Origin: Acididesulfobacillus acetoxydans
GTDB lineage: Bacteria; Bacillota; Desulfitobacteriia; Desulfitobacteriales; Desulfitobacteriaceae
NCBI RefSeq assembly: GCF_902729405.1
Contig: NZ_LR746496.1
Location: 4,154,001-4,218,000, forward strand
Length of the DNA: 64,000 nucleotides
Direction: 5' to 3'
Shown: in pieces, positions 52,968-61,390 of the stretch
Layout of the letters: each line of letters begins with the position of its first letter
Position numbering within the stretch: the first letter of the stretch is position 1
Position numbers and translations under genes: made by a program
The notes under the pieces: generated by a model
Told to the model about the DNA's origin: nothing
The model's database searches: none
The model's input: the letters and a program-made list of their open reading frames with translations, nothing else

Positions 52968-54188
52968 ATGGAGTTGAAAATTAAGAATATGAACGATAAG
53001 AATATCGGGCTCGATTTGAGAGGCGTAGTCGCCGCTCTCAAACAGATCTTGCCTGCGGACAAAGAATCGGTTCCCCTGCACGAACCCCTCTTCGGCGGCC
53101 GGGAATGGGACTATGTCAAGGAGTGCCTGGACACGGGCTGGGTCTCTTCAGCCGGACCGTTTGTCTCCCGTTTCGAAGAGGATCTGGCCCGCTTTACCGG
53201 TATGAAGCGAGCCGTAGCGGTCGTCAACGGAACAGCGGCTTTACACACAGCCCTTCTTTTGGCGGGCGTGAAGGCAGAAGACGAGGTTTTAGTTCCGACT
53301 TTGACCTTTGTCGCCACCGTCAACGCCGTGCGCTATTGTCAGGCCGTGCCCCGCTTTGTCGATGCGGAAGAGCGAACTTTGGGCGTCGATCCGGTCAAAC
53401 TTCGGAGGGAGCTGGCGCAAATCGCCCGCCTCAGCCCGGAAGGCACCATAAACCGCCGGACCGGGCGCCGGATAAAAGCGCTCATCGTGATGCACACGTT
53501 CGGCCATCCGGTGGACCTCGATCCTTTGCGGGATCTTTGCGCCGAGTTCGGCCTGGACCTGATCGAAGATGCAGCCGAGTCCTTGGGTTCGTATTACAAA
53601 GGGGTACATACCGGCCACTGGGGCAAGCTCGCCGTCTTGAGCTTTAACGGAAACAAGACCGTCACCACCGGGGGAGGCGGAGCTATCCTGACCGACGATG
53701 AAAACCTGGCCGACCGCGCCCAACACCTGACCACAACAGCCAAACAGCCCCATCCCTGGGCTTACCGCCATGATGAGGTGGGGTATAACTACCGTTTGCC
53801 CAACCTGAACGCGGCCCTGGGCTGCGCCCAGCTGGAACGCCTGCCGGAACTTCTGGCCGGGAAGCGCGCTCTGGCCGCGCGTTACGCCGGGGTTTTTTCC
53901 GGCTGGCCGGGGCTCACCTTTTTCTCCGAACCGGAGTTCGCCCGCAGCAATTATTGGCTGAACGCCCTCCTGCTGGAAGAAGACAGCGGGCGGCAGAGAG
54001 ACCGGCTGCTGGAATTGACCCATCAAGCGGGCATTCTGACCCGTCCGGCCTGGGACCTGATGCATACCCTGCCCATGTTCGAGCACTTTCCCCACGGCGA
54101 TCTGAGCAAGGCTGAGAACCTGGCCCGACGCCTGGTCAATATTCCCAGCAGCCCCGCTCTGGGCGGGGCCGTCTCCGACCCCGGTTAA
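52968..54188 (+). CDS. legC: PLP-dependent aminotransferase LegC
   Basis: It places the 4-amino group on the keto sugar made by LegB. The 406-residue DegT-family protein shows VPLHEPLFGGREWDYVKECL, VVNGTAALHTALLLAGVKAE, VMHTFGHPVDLDPLRDLCAE, IEDAAESLGSYYKG and FNGNKTVTTGGGGAIL with the Schiff-base Lys, then GYNYRLPNLNAALGCAQLER. The combination PLHEP..GGREW at the N-terminus and GNK at the PLP site is diagnostic for LegC. The start could be ATG 52968 or the ATG seven codons on, which is nearer to other LegC starts. It lies 186 nt after legB. Confidence 0.92.
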   Translation: MELKIKNMNDKNIGLDLRGVVAALKQILPADKESVPLHEPLFGGREWDYVKECLDTGWVSSAGPFVSRFEEDLARFTGMKRAVAVVNGTAALHTALLLAGVKAEDEVLVPTLTFVATVNAVRYCQAVPRFVDAEERTLGVDPVKLRRELAQIARLSPEGTINRRTGRRIKALIVMHTFGHPVDLDPLRDLCAEFGLDLIEDAAESLGSYYKGVHTGHWGKLAVLSFNGNKTVTTGGGGAILTDDENLADRAQHLTTTAKQPHPWAYRHDEVGYNYRLPNLNAALGCAQLERLPELLAGKRALAARYAGVFSGWPGLTFFSEPEFARSNYWLNALLLEEDSGRQRDRLLELTHQAGILTRPAWDLMHTLPMFEHFPHGDLSKAENLARRLVNIPSSPALGGAVSDPG

Positions 54189-54551
54189 ACGCGGCACCTG
54201 ACTAAAAAGCCCGGCCGCATGTCCCTGGCTTAGCCGGCTTTAGCCCTAGGGAGGTTCAGAGCACGGGATGCCAAATTTACCCGGCTCAGGGCGGGAGACA
54301 ACGGAATCCGGGGACAGCGGGCAAAGAAACAGAGGAGACTATACGAACCCGCTCGGCAAAAGAGCGCCAAGGTGCAAAGGGATATCCGGACATAAAAGAA
54401 GCGCGGGAGAAACGCCAAGGTGCGCACGCAAAGAATACCGACACACACACGGCAGAACTACGAGGAATATACGGGCACACGGCAGAGACGCGCCCGCGGC
54501 AGGCGCGGCGGCCGGGTTTTAAGGATACTGTTCGAGGAGGCTTAACAAGTG
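54189..54551. other. 360-bp gene-free stretch between legC and the nucleotidyltransferase gene
   Basis: Frames exist on both strands, but none has a ribosome site and family motifs. The sequence is rich in short GGAG-type words. It may hold a promoter for ptmE. A clean GGAGG lies just before that gene. Confidence 0.35.
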
Positions 54552-55622
54552 ATGCAAAACTGGCGCGAGGTTCTCATCGCTCCTGACACCCCGATCTTAA
54601 AAGCGATCGAGATCATCGATAAAGGCGCGGCAAAAATCGCTTTGGTCGCCGATAAGGAGAAGTCCCTGCTGGGGACAGTGACGGACGGAGACATCCGCAG
54701 GGGCATTCTCAATGGCATCGCCATGGACGATGCTGTCAGCCGGGTGATGAACCCTCATCCGTTCACCGCCCGCAGTGAGGAGCGGCAGGAGACCATCCTC
54801 GCCATCATGAAACTCAAGCGGCTGCAGCAGATCCCCATCCTCGATCAGAGCGGGCATATCACGGGAATCGAACTTTTGGAAAATCTGGTTCAGGGGGATA
54901 TCCGGGACAACTGGGTCGTGGTCATGGTCGGCGGTTTGGGCACCCGTCTGCACCCCCTGACTCAAAATTATCCGAAACCCCTGCTCAAAGTGGGGAGCAA
55001 GCCTCTCTTGGAGACAATCCTGGAAAACTTCATGGAGTACGGCTTCCGGCGCTTCTATTTTTCTGTCAATTATAAGTCGGAGCTCATCGAAGAATATTTC
55101 GGCGATGGCTCCCGTTGGGGAGTCGATATCCGCTATGTCTCGGAAAGCCGGCGTCTGGGCACCGCGGGGGCACTCAGCCTCTTGCCCGAAAAGCCCCGGC
55201 TGCCGCTGGTCGTCATGAACGGCGACCTTTTGACGAAAGTAAATTTTGCCCAGCTTGTCGGCTTTCACCGCTCCCATAATGCTCAGGCTACGATGTGTGT
55301 GCGTGAATACGACTTTCAGGTTCCCTACGGGGTCGTGGTCGTCGACGGCCACAAACTAACCGGTATCAAAGAAAAACCGGTTCAGCACTTCTTCGTCAAC
55401 GCGGGCATTTACGTGCTGGAACCGGAGGTCCTGGAACTAATCCCCCCAAATGAATTCTTTGATATGCCGACACTTTTTAATAAACTGATTGAACTGCAAT
55501 GCGAGACGACCGTCTTCCCCCTGCGCGAGTACTGGATCGACATCGGGCGCATGGACGATTACGAACGTGCAAACCTGGAGTACGACGAAATCTTCTCCCC
55601 TGCGGGACTTGCGGACGTTTAG
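54552..55622 (+). CDS. ptmE: CBS-domain sugar-nucleotide guanylyltransferase, PtmE-like
   Basis: It probably forms GDP-glucosamine (or a related GDP-sugar) that feeds LegB. The first 120 residues contain two CBS motifs (TPILKAIEIIDKGAAKIALV, LGTVTDGDIRRGILNGI and QIPILDQSGHITGIELLENL). The rest is a nucleotidyltransferase: VVMVGGLGTRLHPLTQNYPK (NTP loop), LKVGSKPLLETILENFMEYG, LPLVVMNGDLLTKVNFAQLV (metal Asp) and YWIDIGRMDDYERANLEYDE. This CBS-NTP transferase layout is that of Campylobacter PtmE in the GDP-linked legionaminate route. The start may be GTG 54549 or ATG 54552. GGAGG is 8 or 11 nt upstream. No pgm or glmM-like gene is near. Confidence 0.9.
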   Translation: MQNWREVLIAPDTPILKAIEIIDKGAAKIALVADKEKSLLGTVTDGDIRRGILNGIAMDDAVSRVMNPHPFTARSEERQETILAIMKLKRLQQIPILDQSGHITGIELLENLVQGDIRDNWVVVMVGGLGTRLHPLTQNYPKPLLKVGSKPLLETILENFMEYGFRRFYFSVNYKSELIEEYFGDGSRWGVDIRYVSESRRLGTAGALSLLPEKPRLPLVVMNGDLLTKVNFAQLVGFHRSHNAQATMCVREYDFQVPYGVVVVDGHKLTGIKEKPVQHFFVNAGIYVLEPEVLELIPPNEFFDMPTLFNKLIELQCETTVFPLREYWIDIGRMDDYERANLEYDEIFSPAGLADV

Positions 55623-55738
55623 CTGTGGCCGGGGCTCATTTTCACGCTGCCCGGGTTAACCATGGCTATACCCGTTGAGGCCGGTTGAAGCCGGGGGTTG
55701 CGGCTAAGCCTCTTAGTCAAGGTTCATCCGACGGTGAG

Positions 55739-55762
55739 ACTTCCACTTCTGCAAGTGGGAGT
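55739..55762. repeat. IS605-like end hairpin, copy 2
   Basis: ACTTCCACTT CTGC AAGTGGGAGT pairs as a hairpin with one mismatch, with GGTGAGACT on one side and GTGGTTCCC on the other, as at 39457-39480. It stands alone between ptmE and the flgN terminator. Confidence 0.45.
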
Positions 55763-55880
55763 GAGAGTGGTTCCCTGTTCGGCTTCCGCTGAACGGGTTC
55801 ACTTCCGCTTGCCCGGGGTTTGCCGGGAGTTCATCTCCGATTGCGCGCTCAGCCGGCGGTTACCTCAAGTTAAGCGCGGA

Positions 55881-55921
55881 CAGCCAAAAAGCCGGCCCTG
55901 TTCGGGTCGGCTTTTTGGCTG
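55881..55921. terminator. Bidirectional terminator between ptmE and flgN
   Basis: CAGCCAAAAAGCCGGCCC and GGGTCGGCTTTTTGGCTG form an 18-bp stem with one mismatch and a short loop. The A and T runs inside the stem make it work for both convergent genes, ptmE (+) and flgN (-). Confidence 0.85.
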
Positions 55922-55969
55922 TCGTAAACTTTTCTCCGGTCCGCTCTGCCACGGCGCCGGTTTACCAAT

Positions 55970-56470
55970 CTACACCGATTTGTCGATAATATGCAGCCGA
56001 CTTGACCCGCGGAAACCCGGTCCCGGGCTCTCCGCCCTTTGCAGCAGCCTGGTATAGGTTGTTTCATCGCACTGAGTCATGAGGCTGAGGGAAAAGTCTA
56101 TGACTTTCATTGCCTGCTCGATCAACTTCTGATTCGAACCCTGCTTTTCCCGGATAGCCGCGATGACCGTCTCGAGTTCCTCCTGAATGGAATTGAACTG
56201 AGCATAGTTTTCCCCCAATTTGCCCAACGTCAGCTCTCCAACCGGAAGTCGCATCGCTTGCGCCGCTTCTCCCGCAAGCTCGAGCCGCTCCTGCTCCAGT
56301 TGGGCCGCTTGAAGGATCAATTGTTCCTCACCGGCAACGATCCTCTCCAGATTCTTCAGATCATTGGCCGTCAACGCCTCTTGCTTCTCACCCGCCATTG
56401 CCAGCAACTCATGGTAGACCCCCAATTGGCGGCGCAAATTCACCTCAAGCCGTTCAACTTTCTCATGCAT
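55970..56470 (-). CDS. flgN: FlgN-type flagellar export chaperone
   Basis: It escorts the hook-associated proteins FlgK and FlgL. The 166-residue helical protein (MHEKVERLEVNLRRQLGVYH, ALTANDLKNLERIVAGEEQL, LILQAAQLEQERLELAGEAA) fits the FlgN family of antiparallel helices. Start ATG 56468-56470 is chosen with GGGAGG about 11 nt upstream. It lies about 190 nt downstream of flgM, as usual in Firmicutes. Here the usual neighbours flgK and flgL are 14 kb away on the same strand. Confidence 0.85.
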   Translation of the reverse strand: MHEKVERLEVNLRRQLGVYHELLAMAGEKQEALTANDLKNLERIVAGEEQLILQAAQLEQERLELAGEAAQAMRLPVGELTLGKLGENYAQFNSIQEELETVIAAIREKQGSNQKLIEQAMKVIDFSLSLMTQCDETTYTRLLQRAESPGPGFRGSSRLHIIDKSV

Positions 56471-56659
56471 ATCTGAGCTTCGCCTCCCTCCGCACCATTC
56501 CCCCGAGTACCCTGCCAATAGCGTTCGCACGGATGTCCTTTCCGAAAAGGTCATAAACGTACGTTCTACGCAAAACACTGAAATCCTGCAAAGGGTCGAA
56601 ACACATGAACACACGTGAACACTTCACTCGGTTTCACCGGCAAAGGTGGGAGTATGGCT

Positions 56660-56926
56660 TCACAGCCCTAACAGCCTGCGCGCGATGTCATGGCTATGCA
56701 CTTGATACGTTCCCTCGGCCACTGCCTTGGCCAAGCCCCGCAGATGCTCCTGATCCGCGGCTTCAGGCGCTTCCTTGGCTTTGGCCAGCAAGCTCCGGTA
56801 GGTCTGGGCCTTCGCCGAGACGGCCGCCTGGTCTGAAACAGCGGGAGCCTGTTTGAATTTCGCCCCGGGACCTTTTGCGCCCTTAAGCCTGTCCAGATAT
56901 GGTGTCGGTATCCCTTCGATTCTCAT
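56660..56926 (-). CDS. flgM: Anti-sigma-28 factor FlgM
   Basis: It binds and silences the flagellar sigma factor until the hook is built. The 88-residue protein has the flexible N-terminus (MRIEGIPTPYLDRLKGAKGP) and the C-terminal helices with YRSLLAKAKEAPEAADQEHL, GLAKAVAEGTYQVHSHDIAR and RLLGL, the G-x-Y-x-V ... IA-x-x-LL pattern of FlgM. ATG 56924-56926 is preceded by GGGGAGAGAACT. A direct repeat carrying GCCGGTAT lies upstream. Confidence 0.9.
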   Translation of the reverse strand: MRIEGIPTPYLDRLKGAKGPGAKFKQAPAVSDQAAVSAKAQTYRSLLAKAKEAPEAADQEHLRGLAKAVAEGTYQVHSHDIARRLLGL

Positions 56927-56940
56927 AGTTCTCTCCCCTA

Positions 56941-56987
56941 ATTCAAGATATACCGGCTTATTTAACTTATTCAAGATATACCGGCTT
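56941..56987. promoter_or_regulatory. Direct repeat in the flgM promoter region
   Basis: ATTCAAGATATACCGGCTT occurs at 56941-56959 and again, identical, at 56969-56987. On the minus strand each copy contains GCCGGTAT, one base from the sigma-28 -10 element GCCGATAT, but the -35 (TAAA) is weak. It is a candidate for a duplicated promoter or a regulator site. Confidence 0.5.
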
Positions 56988-57225
56988 TAAAAGCCGCGGC
57001 ACCGTAAAGCCACTTAGCTGTTGAGTCAATGAGTCCCAACCTGCACAACAGTGAAAGGCTGCCTCCTTTCCCGGCTCCCCCCAAACCTTCTCCCCTGACA
57101 ACATCTCCCCAGGACGTTTCCCTAAAACCAAATCCCTTCAAATACTATATCGAGCCAAGCCGGCCGCAACTTTAGATGTTTTCCGGACTTCTCACCCCGC
57201 TTTTACAAACCTTTTTGATTTTTTG

Positions 57226-57254
57226 TTCCCACAAGCCTCTAAGTATTGTATAAT
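57226..57254 (+). promoter_or_regulatory. Candidate sigma-A promoter of motA
   Basis: A perfect TATAAT (57249-57254) is preceded by 17 nt and then TTCCCA, a weak -35. The motA start is about 200 nt downstream. The 57000-57458 gap is otherwise AT-rich with no gene. Confidence 0.45.
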
Positions 57255-57458
57255 GTGACCAAATAAGCTAGAAAATCTTTCCGGTCTTTAGCTTAGCCCC
57301 TCTTTTTCGATCCCCTTCCGAATTTTAATACATGATCTCTTCTCCTGACAACCTTCAACCCAGGGCCCCTAAACCATGGCATTTCTCGATGTGCGATCTT
57401 TGTCTTGAAAATCGCCGGACTTCTGTGCTCTATGACAAGAGCCGAAAGGAGAATAACT

Positions 57459-58271
57459 ATGGATTTATCGACCACTTTGGGTATCGTCTTTGGGATCGGT
57501 TCCCTGCTCGCCGGATTTATGATCGAAAAGGGGAGTGTCGCGGCGCTGGGCCAGCTTTCCGCATTTCTTATCGTCTTCGGCGGAACGTTCGGCGCCGTTA
57601 TCGCCAGCTTTCCCTTGAATCATCTGAAGAAAGTGCCCCGCTTGTTTAAAATTGCCTTCACCGGCCAATCTTACGGCGCCGCTGAGGCTTATGACACTTT
57701 AGTGCGTTTTGCCGAAAGGGCTCGCCGCGAAGGGCTCCTCAGTTTGGAGCAAGAGTTGGAAACCGTGAGCGACAAATTCACCCGGCAGGGGATGCAGCTC
57801 ATTATCGACGGGACCGACCCCGAAGTGACGCAAAGCATCCTGGAATCCGACATTGCGGTCCTGGAGAAGCGCCATAAGGTCGGCATCGGCATCTTTGAAG
57901 CGGCGGGGGGATATGCCCCCACCATGGGTATCATCGGGACTGTCATGGGACTGGTCCATGTCCTCAGCAATCTCTCGAATTCCGGCGCTTTGTCGGGCGC
58001 GATCGCTTCCGCCTTCATCGCCACCCTCTATGGGGTTTCCTCCGCTAACCTGCTCTGGATACCCATCGCCACTAAACTGAAACAAAAAGACAAGGCGGAG
58101 GTTGCCGCGATGGAAATGATCCTGGACGGCATCCTGTCGATTCAAGCCGGTGAGAACCCCTCGATCTTGAAAGAGAAGTTAAAAACCCACATGGGCGCCG
58201 TTCCTGCCCAAAAATCAAACCCCGGTCCCGCCGAACTGGGCGGAGTATCCCCTCTCGGTGAGGCGCGATGA
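57459..58271 (+). CDS. motA: Flagellar motor stator MotA
   Basis: Four-helix membrane protein of the proton- (or sodium-) driven stator. The 270-residue sequence starts MDLSTTLGIVFGIGSLLAGF at ATG 57459-57461 behind GAAAGGAG. FGGTFGAVIASFPLNHLKKV, the large cytoplasmic loop with FAERARREGLLSLEQELETV and LIIDGTDPEVTQSILESDI, and the third and fourth helices (APTMGIIGTVMGLVHVLSNL, GALSGAIASAFIATLYGVSS) are typical MotA features. It is immediately followed by motB. Confidence 0.95.
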   Translation: MDLSTTLGIVFGIGSLLAGFMIEKGSVAALGQLSAFLIVFGGTFGAVIASFPLNHLKKVPRLFKIAFTGQSYGAAEAYDTLVRFAERARREGLLSLEQELETVSDKFTRQGMQLIIDGTDPEVTQSILESDIAVLEKRHKVGIGIFEAAGGYAPTMGIIGTVMGLVHVLSNLSNSGALSGAIASAFIATLYGVSSANLLWIPIATKLKQKDKAEVAAMEMILDGILSIQAGENPSILKEKLKTHMGAVPAQKSNPGPAELGGVSPLGEAR

Positions 58272-58293
58272 GAAAGGGTCGGGGTGAAAGAGA

Positions 58294-59244
58294 ATGAGAA
58301 AGCATCTGACCGAACCGGAAAAAGACAATTCGGATCGTTGGCTTCTTACTTATGCGGACCTGATCACGCTTCTCCTGATTTTTTTTGTCGTCCTCTACTC
58401 CATCAGTAAGGTTGACGCCAATAAGTTTCAGGCCATTGCCGAGTCCCTGAGCCTGGCTTTGGGCGGAGGCACTCCGGCCCGAATCGAAATTTCCCGTTCC
58501 GTTTCCGGACCCAAACTGCTCACTTCGGGAAATCCTCCCGCCCAGACAAATTCGTCCGGGCCGGAAAACCAGGACAAAACCCCGTCCGCCGCGAACCCAT
58601 CCCTGGCCCAGGGCACGGCCCAAGGCCTGGGCAATGTCAGCCAAGAAAATATGACCATCCAAGAAATCAAGGCTAAGCTGGACAAATTCGCCGCCGCCAA
58701 CCATATTCAGACCACTTTGGTCTCTTCCATCGAAGAAAGGGGTCTGGTCATCAGCATCCAGGATACTCTGCTGTTTGACAGCGGCTCGGCGGATATCACG
58801 CCTGGGGCCCGCGCTATCCTGGAAAAAGTCAGCGCGGTCCTGGCCCCCGTCCCCAACTATATTCGGGTCGAGGGCAACACTGATAACCTGCCGATTCGGA
58901 CGGCTCAATTTCCGAGTAACTGGGAACTCTCCGTCTTGCGTGCCACGAATGTCGTCCGGATCCTGGCCGCGGACGGAAACATCTCCCCCGACCGTCTCTC
59001 CGCCATCGGCTACAGCAAATACCGCCCCATCGCCTCGAATGACACGGTTGCGGGGCGGGCTAAAAACCGGCGGGTCGACTTAGTCGTCTTGCGCACAAAA
59101 TATGACCTGACTGAGCCGGCGGCCGCGTCAGGGGCCACAACCTCAGGCACCGCCGCCGGGACTGCCGGCACCTCCGCCTCCGGATCGGGAACCTCCGGCT
59201 CGGCTTCACCGGGAACGGGACCCGCCGCTTCGGTAACGCCTTAG
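58294..59244 (+). CDS. motB: Flagellar motor stator MotB with Gly/Ser/Thr/Ala tail
   Basis: Single-pass stator protein anchored to peptidoglycan. The transmembrane helix with the ion-binding Asp is WLLTYADLITLLLIFFVVLY. The OmpA-like domain begins LVISIQDTLLFDSGSADITP and has IRVEGNTDNLPIRTAQFPSN, WELSVLRATNVVRILAADGN and RLSAIGYSKYRPIASNDTVA, then GRAKNRRVDLVVLRTK. A 40-residue low-complexity tail (ASGATTSGTAAGTAGTSASG) follows, beyond the normal end of the family. It stops just before a 17/34-bp tandem array. It starts 22 nt after motA. Confidence 0.95.
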   Translation: MRKHLTEPEKDNSDRWLLTYADLITLLLIFFVVLYSISKVDANKFQAIAESLSLALGGGTPARIEISRSVSGPKLLTSGNPPAQTNSSGPENQDKTPSAANPSLAQGTAQGLGNVSQENMTIQEIKAKLDKFAAANHIQTTLVSSIEERGLVISIQDTLLFDSGSADITPGARAILEKVSAVLAPVPNYIRVEGNTDNLPIRTAQFPSNWELSVLRATNVVRILAADGNISPDRLSAIGYSKYRPIASNDTVAGRAKNRRVDLVVLRTKYDLTEPAAASGATTSGTAAGTAGTSASGSGTSGSASPGTGPAASVTP

Positions 59245-59249
59245 CGTCT

Positions 59250-59550
59250 TAGCACCCACAGCGACCCAGCACCCGTGGCACCCCAGCACCCACGGCGACC
59301 CAGCACCCGTGGCACCCCGGCACCCATAGCGACCCAGCACCCGTGGCACCCCGGCACCCATAGCGACCCAGCACCCGTGGCACCCCGGCACCCATAGCGA
59401 CCCAGCACCCGTGGCACCCCAGCACCCACGGCGACCCAGCACCCGTGGCACCCGTGGCGACCCGGCACCCGTGGCACCCCAGCACCCACGGCGACCCGGC
59501 ACCCGTGGCACCCCAGCACCCACGGCGACCCGGCATCCGTCGCACCCCGG
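59250..59550. repeat. 17/34-bp tandem repeat after motB
   Basis: A unit of 17 bp, alternating between AGCACCCGTGGCACCCC-like and AGCACCCACGGCGACCC-like forms, gives a 34-bp period. The clearest copies start at 59301, 59335, 59369 and 59403. About 17 half-units are present. Since neither 17 nor 34 is a multiple of three, all three minus-strand frames read through it as GAGSPW or GCHGC-type repeats. Confidence 0.8.
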
Positions 59551-59705
59551 TGCCCGGCGCCTGCGGCGCCGTACCTTCCGCCGGCCGAATCCCGGCTCGG
59601 AGGGCCTGACATTCTCGGTACCAGACATTCTCGGCCGCTCGGCTCTCGGGAGGCGTCTTCCCGCCGGCGCCTGAGGGCTTGCGGCCGCTTTCCGGGGGGA
59701 ATTGC

Positions 59706-60146
59706 ATGCCTTTTCGCATTGGTCCGATGCACAACACCGGCCGGCAGGCCGTGGATAATTCTTCCGCAACCGAAAAAACCGCGCCCGCGTTCGGCAGCAC
59801 GTTGGATCGGGTTTTGACGCTGCAGCAACAGGAGTTTGATTCCTTCCTCTTACGTTTAGATAGCTTGGGACAAAAGCTGGCCGATTCTCTCTCCTTAACC
59901 GACCTCGCCGATTTCAAGCGGATGGTCCGTGATTTCTTGCGTTCGACTTTGGGACAAAGCCGGAAGATGCAGGAGGAGTCCTTCTGGGACCAGCGCGGTC
60001 AACATAAGGTCCTGGCGCGCGTTGCCCGGATCGACAAGACTTTGGACGAACTGGGGGAAAAAGTACTCTCCGAACACGCCAAATCCCTCGACATTCTGGC
60101 CAAAATCGGCGAAATCCGCGGGCTTCTCATCGACCTGCTGGCGTGA
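59706..60146 (+). CDS. yaaR: YaaR family protein (DUF327)
   Basis: A 146-residue helical protein that matches the YaaR pattern: RVLTLQQQEFDSFLLRLDSL, GQKLADSLSLTDLADFKRMV, RDFLRSTLGQSRKMQEESFW, DQRGQHKVLARVARIDKTLD and LGEKVLSEHAKSLDILAKIG, ending GLLIDLLA. The start is ATG 59706-59708 behind GGGGGGAATTGC. Clostridial homologues often lie near motility genes, but the role is unknown. Confidence 0.85.
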   Translation: MPFRIGPMHNTGRQAVDNSSATEKTAPAFGSTLDRVLTLQQQEFDSFLLRLDSLGQKLADSLSLTDLADFKRMVRDFLRSTLGQSRKMQEESFWDQRGQHKVLARVARIDKTLDELGEKVLSEHAKSLDILAKIGEIRGLLIDLLA

Positions 60147-60523
60147 GCCGCCCGCGCATCGCCCTCCTTATGAACAGTCCCCGTGACCCCTCAGGCCGCG
60201 CTTTGGTCGCTTAAGGCGCAAGGTGCTGCCTTTTTCCGCATATCTGTGGACGACGCGTAACTCTTCACCTTTTCCTTGGCCGAATTTGATGTGTAATTTT
60301 TTTTCGCACATCTGCGCACACGCAGCCGGGGATGCACAAGTGCAACTTCGGCTTGCGTCGCCGCCTGCGCTGACGCTTGGCGCCGGCCGAGTTTTCTGAA
60401 CCCTGCTTAAACGCGGTTACTCTTCCGCAGGATTAAGAAACTGTTTTCTTAATCTTTTTTTCGTATGGGAATCACGTCCGGGTTAGCAGGATTTTTCCCG
60501 GGTAAAGCGAATATCTTTGTAAA
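60147..60523. other. 377-bp intergenic region between yaaR and cheR
   Basis: No gene is visible. It holds an AT-rich terminator at 60431-60461 and otherwise unstructured sequence. Confidence 0.5.
60431..60461 (+). terminator. Intrinsic terminator upstream of cheR
   Basis: GATTAAGAAA and TTTCTTAATC form a perfect 10-bp stem with a 4-nt loop, followed by a run of seven T. It probably ends the motAB-yaaR transcript. Confidence 0.8.
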
Positions 60524-61351
60524 GTGGATATGAAGATGGTTAATGTGAGGTGCCCGTTGTTGCCGTATTCCTCTGTTCCCGATACCTACGAAGGTTTCGT
60601 CAAGGCTTTTCGCCCGCGCAGTGGTCTCGACTTGAACTTTTATAAGCCCAATCAGATGCAGCGGCGGATCTTGAGTTTCATGAATTCCCGCGGTTTTCGC
60701 TCCTACCCGGAATTCCTCCGGGCCCTGGATCGGGACAGAGGACTGTACGACGCTTTCTTCAAGCATCTGACCATTAACGTGACCCAGTTTTTTCGTGACG
60801 CCAAACAGTGGCAAACCCTGCAGGATGATATTCTGCCGTCTCTGGTCCGGGTAAAGTTCTCCCTGAGGCTTTGGAGCGCAGGGTGCTCCGGAGGACAGGA
60901 ACCTTATTCACTGGCTATCCTTTTGGCCGAGCATTTTCCGGCTGTGCGACCGGCCATTCTGGCCACCGACATTGACGACAACGTTCTGCGCCAAGCCAAG
61001 GAAGGGCTTTATTCGGCCAATGATTTTGCCAGCACTCCGCCGGAGATTTTGAGTAAATATTTTTCTCCCGCCGACCATGGGTATCGGGTCAGGGACTCCC
61101 TCAAACGATTGGTTTCTTTTCAGCACCAAGATCTCCTGACGGCGCGTTTCGAAACCGGATTTGACTTTATCGCCTGCCGAAATGTGGTCATTTATTTCAC
61201 CGAGGAAGCCAAGCAGCTATTGTATGCAAAATTCGCCGAATCTTTGAACTTAGGCGGAATCCTATTTACGGGCAGCACTGAGCATCTTTTCGGGATGAGT
61301 CACCTTGGACTCAAACCCGTGTCTCCGTTCTTCTATCAGAAGAACGGTTAA
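60524..61351 (+). CDS. cheR: Chemotaxis methyltransferase CheR
   Basis: It methylates glutamates of chemoreceptors with S-adenosylmethionine. The 275-residue protein has the N-terminal helical domain (QMQRRILSFMNSRGFRSYPE and KHLTINVTQFFRDAKQWQTL, the typical ITxFFRD motif) and the SAM domain with LRLWSAGCSGGQEPYSLAIL, ILATDIDDNVLRQAKEGLYS, FDFIACRNVVIYFTEEAKQL and LNLGGILFTGSTEHLFG. The start is uncertain; several ATGs lie near 60530. No other che gene is in the window. Confidence 0.95.
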   Translation: MDMKMVNVRCPLLPYSSVPDTYEGFVKAFRPRSGLDLNFYKPNQMQRRILSFMNSRGFRSYPEFLRALDRDRGLYDAFFKHLTINVTQFFRDAKQWQTLQDDILPSLVRVKFSLRLWSAGCSGGQEPYSLAILLAEHFPAVRPAILATDIDDNVLRQAKEGLYSANDFASTPPEILSKYFSPADHGYRVRDSLKRLVSFQHQDLLTARFETGFDFIACRNVVIYFTEEAKQLLYAKFAESLNLGGILFTGSTEHLFGMSHLGLKPVSPFFYQKNG

Positions 61352-61390
61352 CCACCCGGGCTTTGCCGGGTAAGGCGAAAGGGGGCGCGA

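Noticed and set aside
54268-54522. Short frames on both strands between legC and ptmE
   Set aside because: No ribosome sites or family motifs, and composition unlike the neighbours.
59250-59550. CRISPR-like array
   Set aside because: There are no unique spacers. Adjacent units are all similar, so it is a simple tandem repeat. The same holds for 61887-62222.
59206-59917. Three long minus-strand frames reading GAGSPW- or GCHGC-type repeats
   Set aside because: They are produced by the 17/34-bp tandem array. None has a ribosome site, and all run antisense to yaaR.
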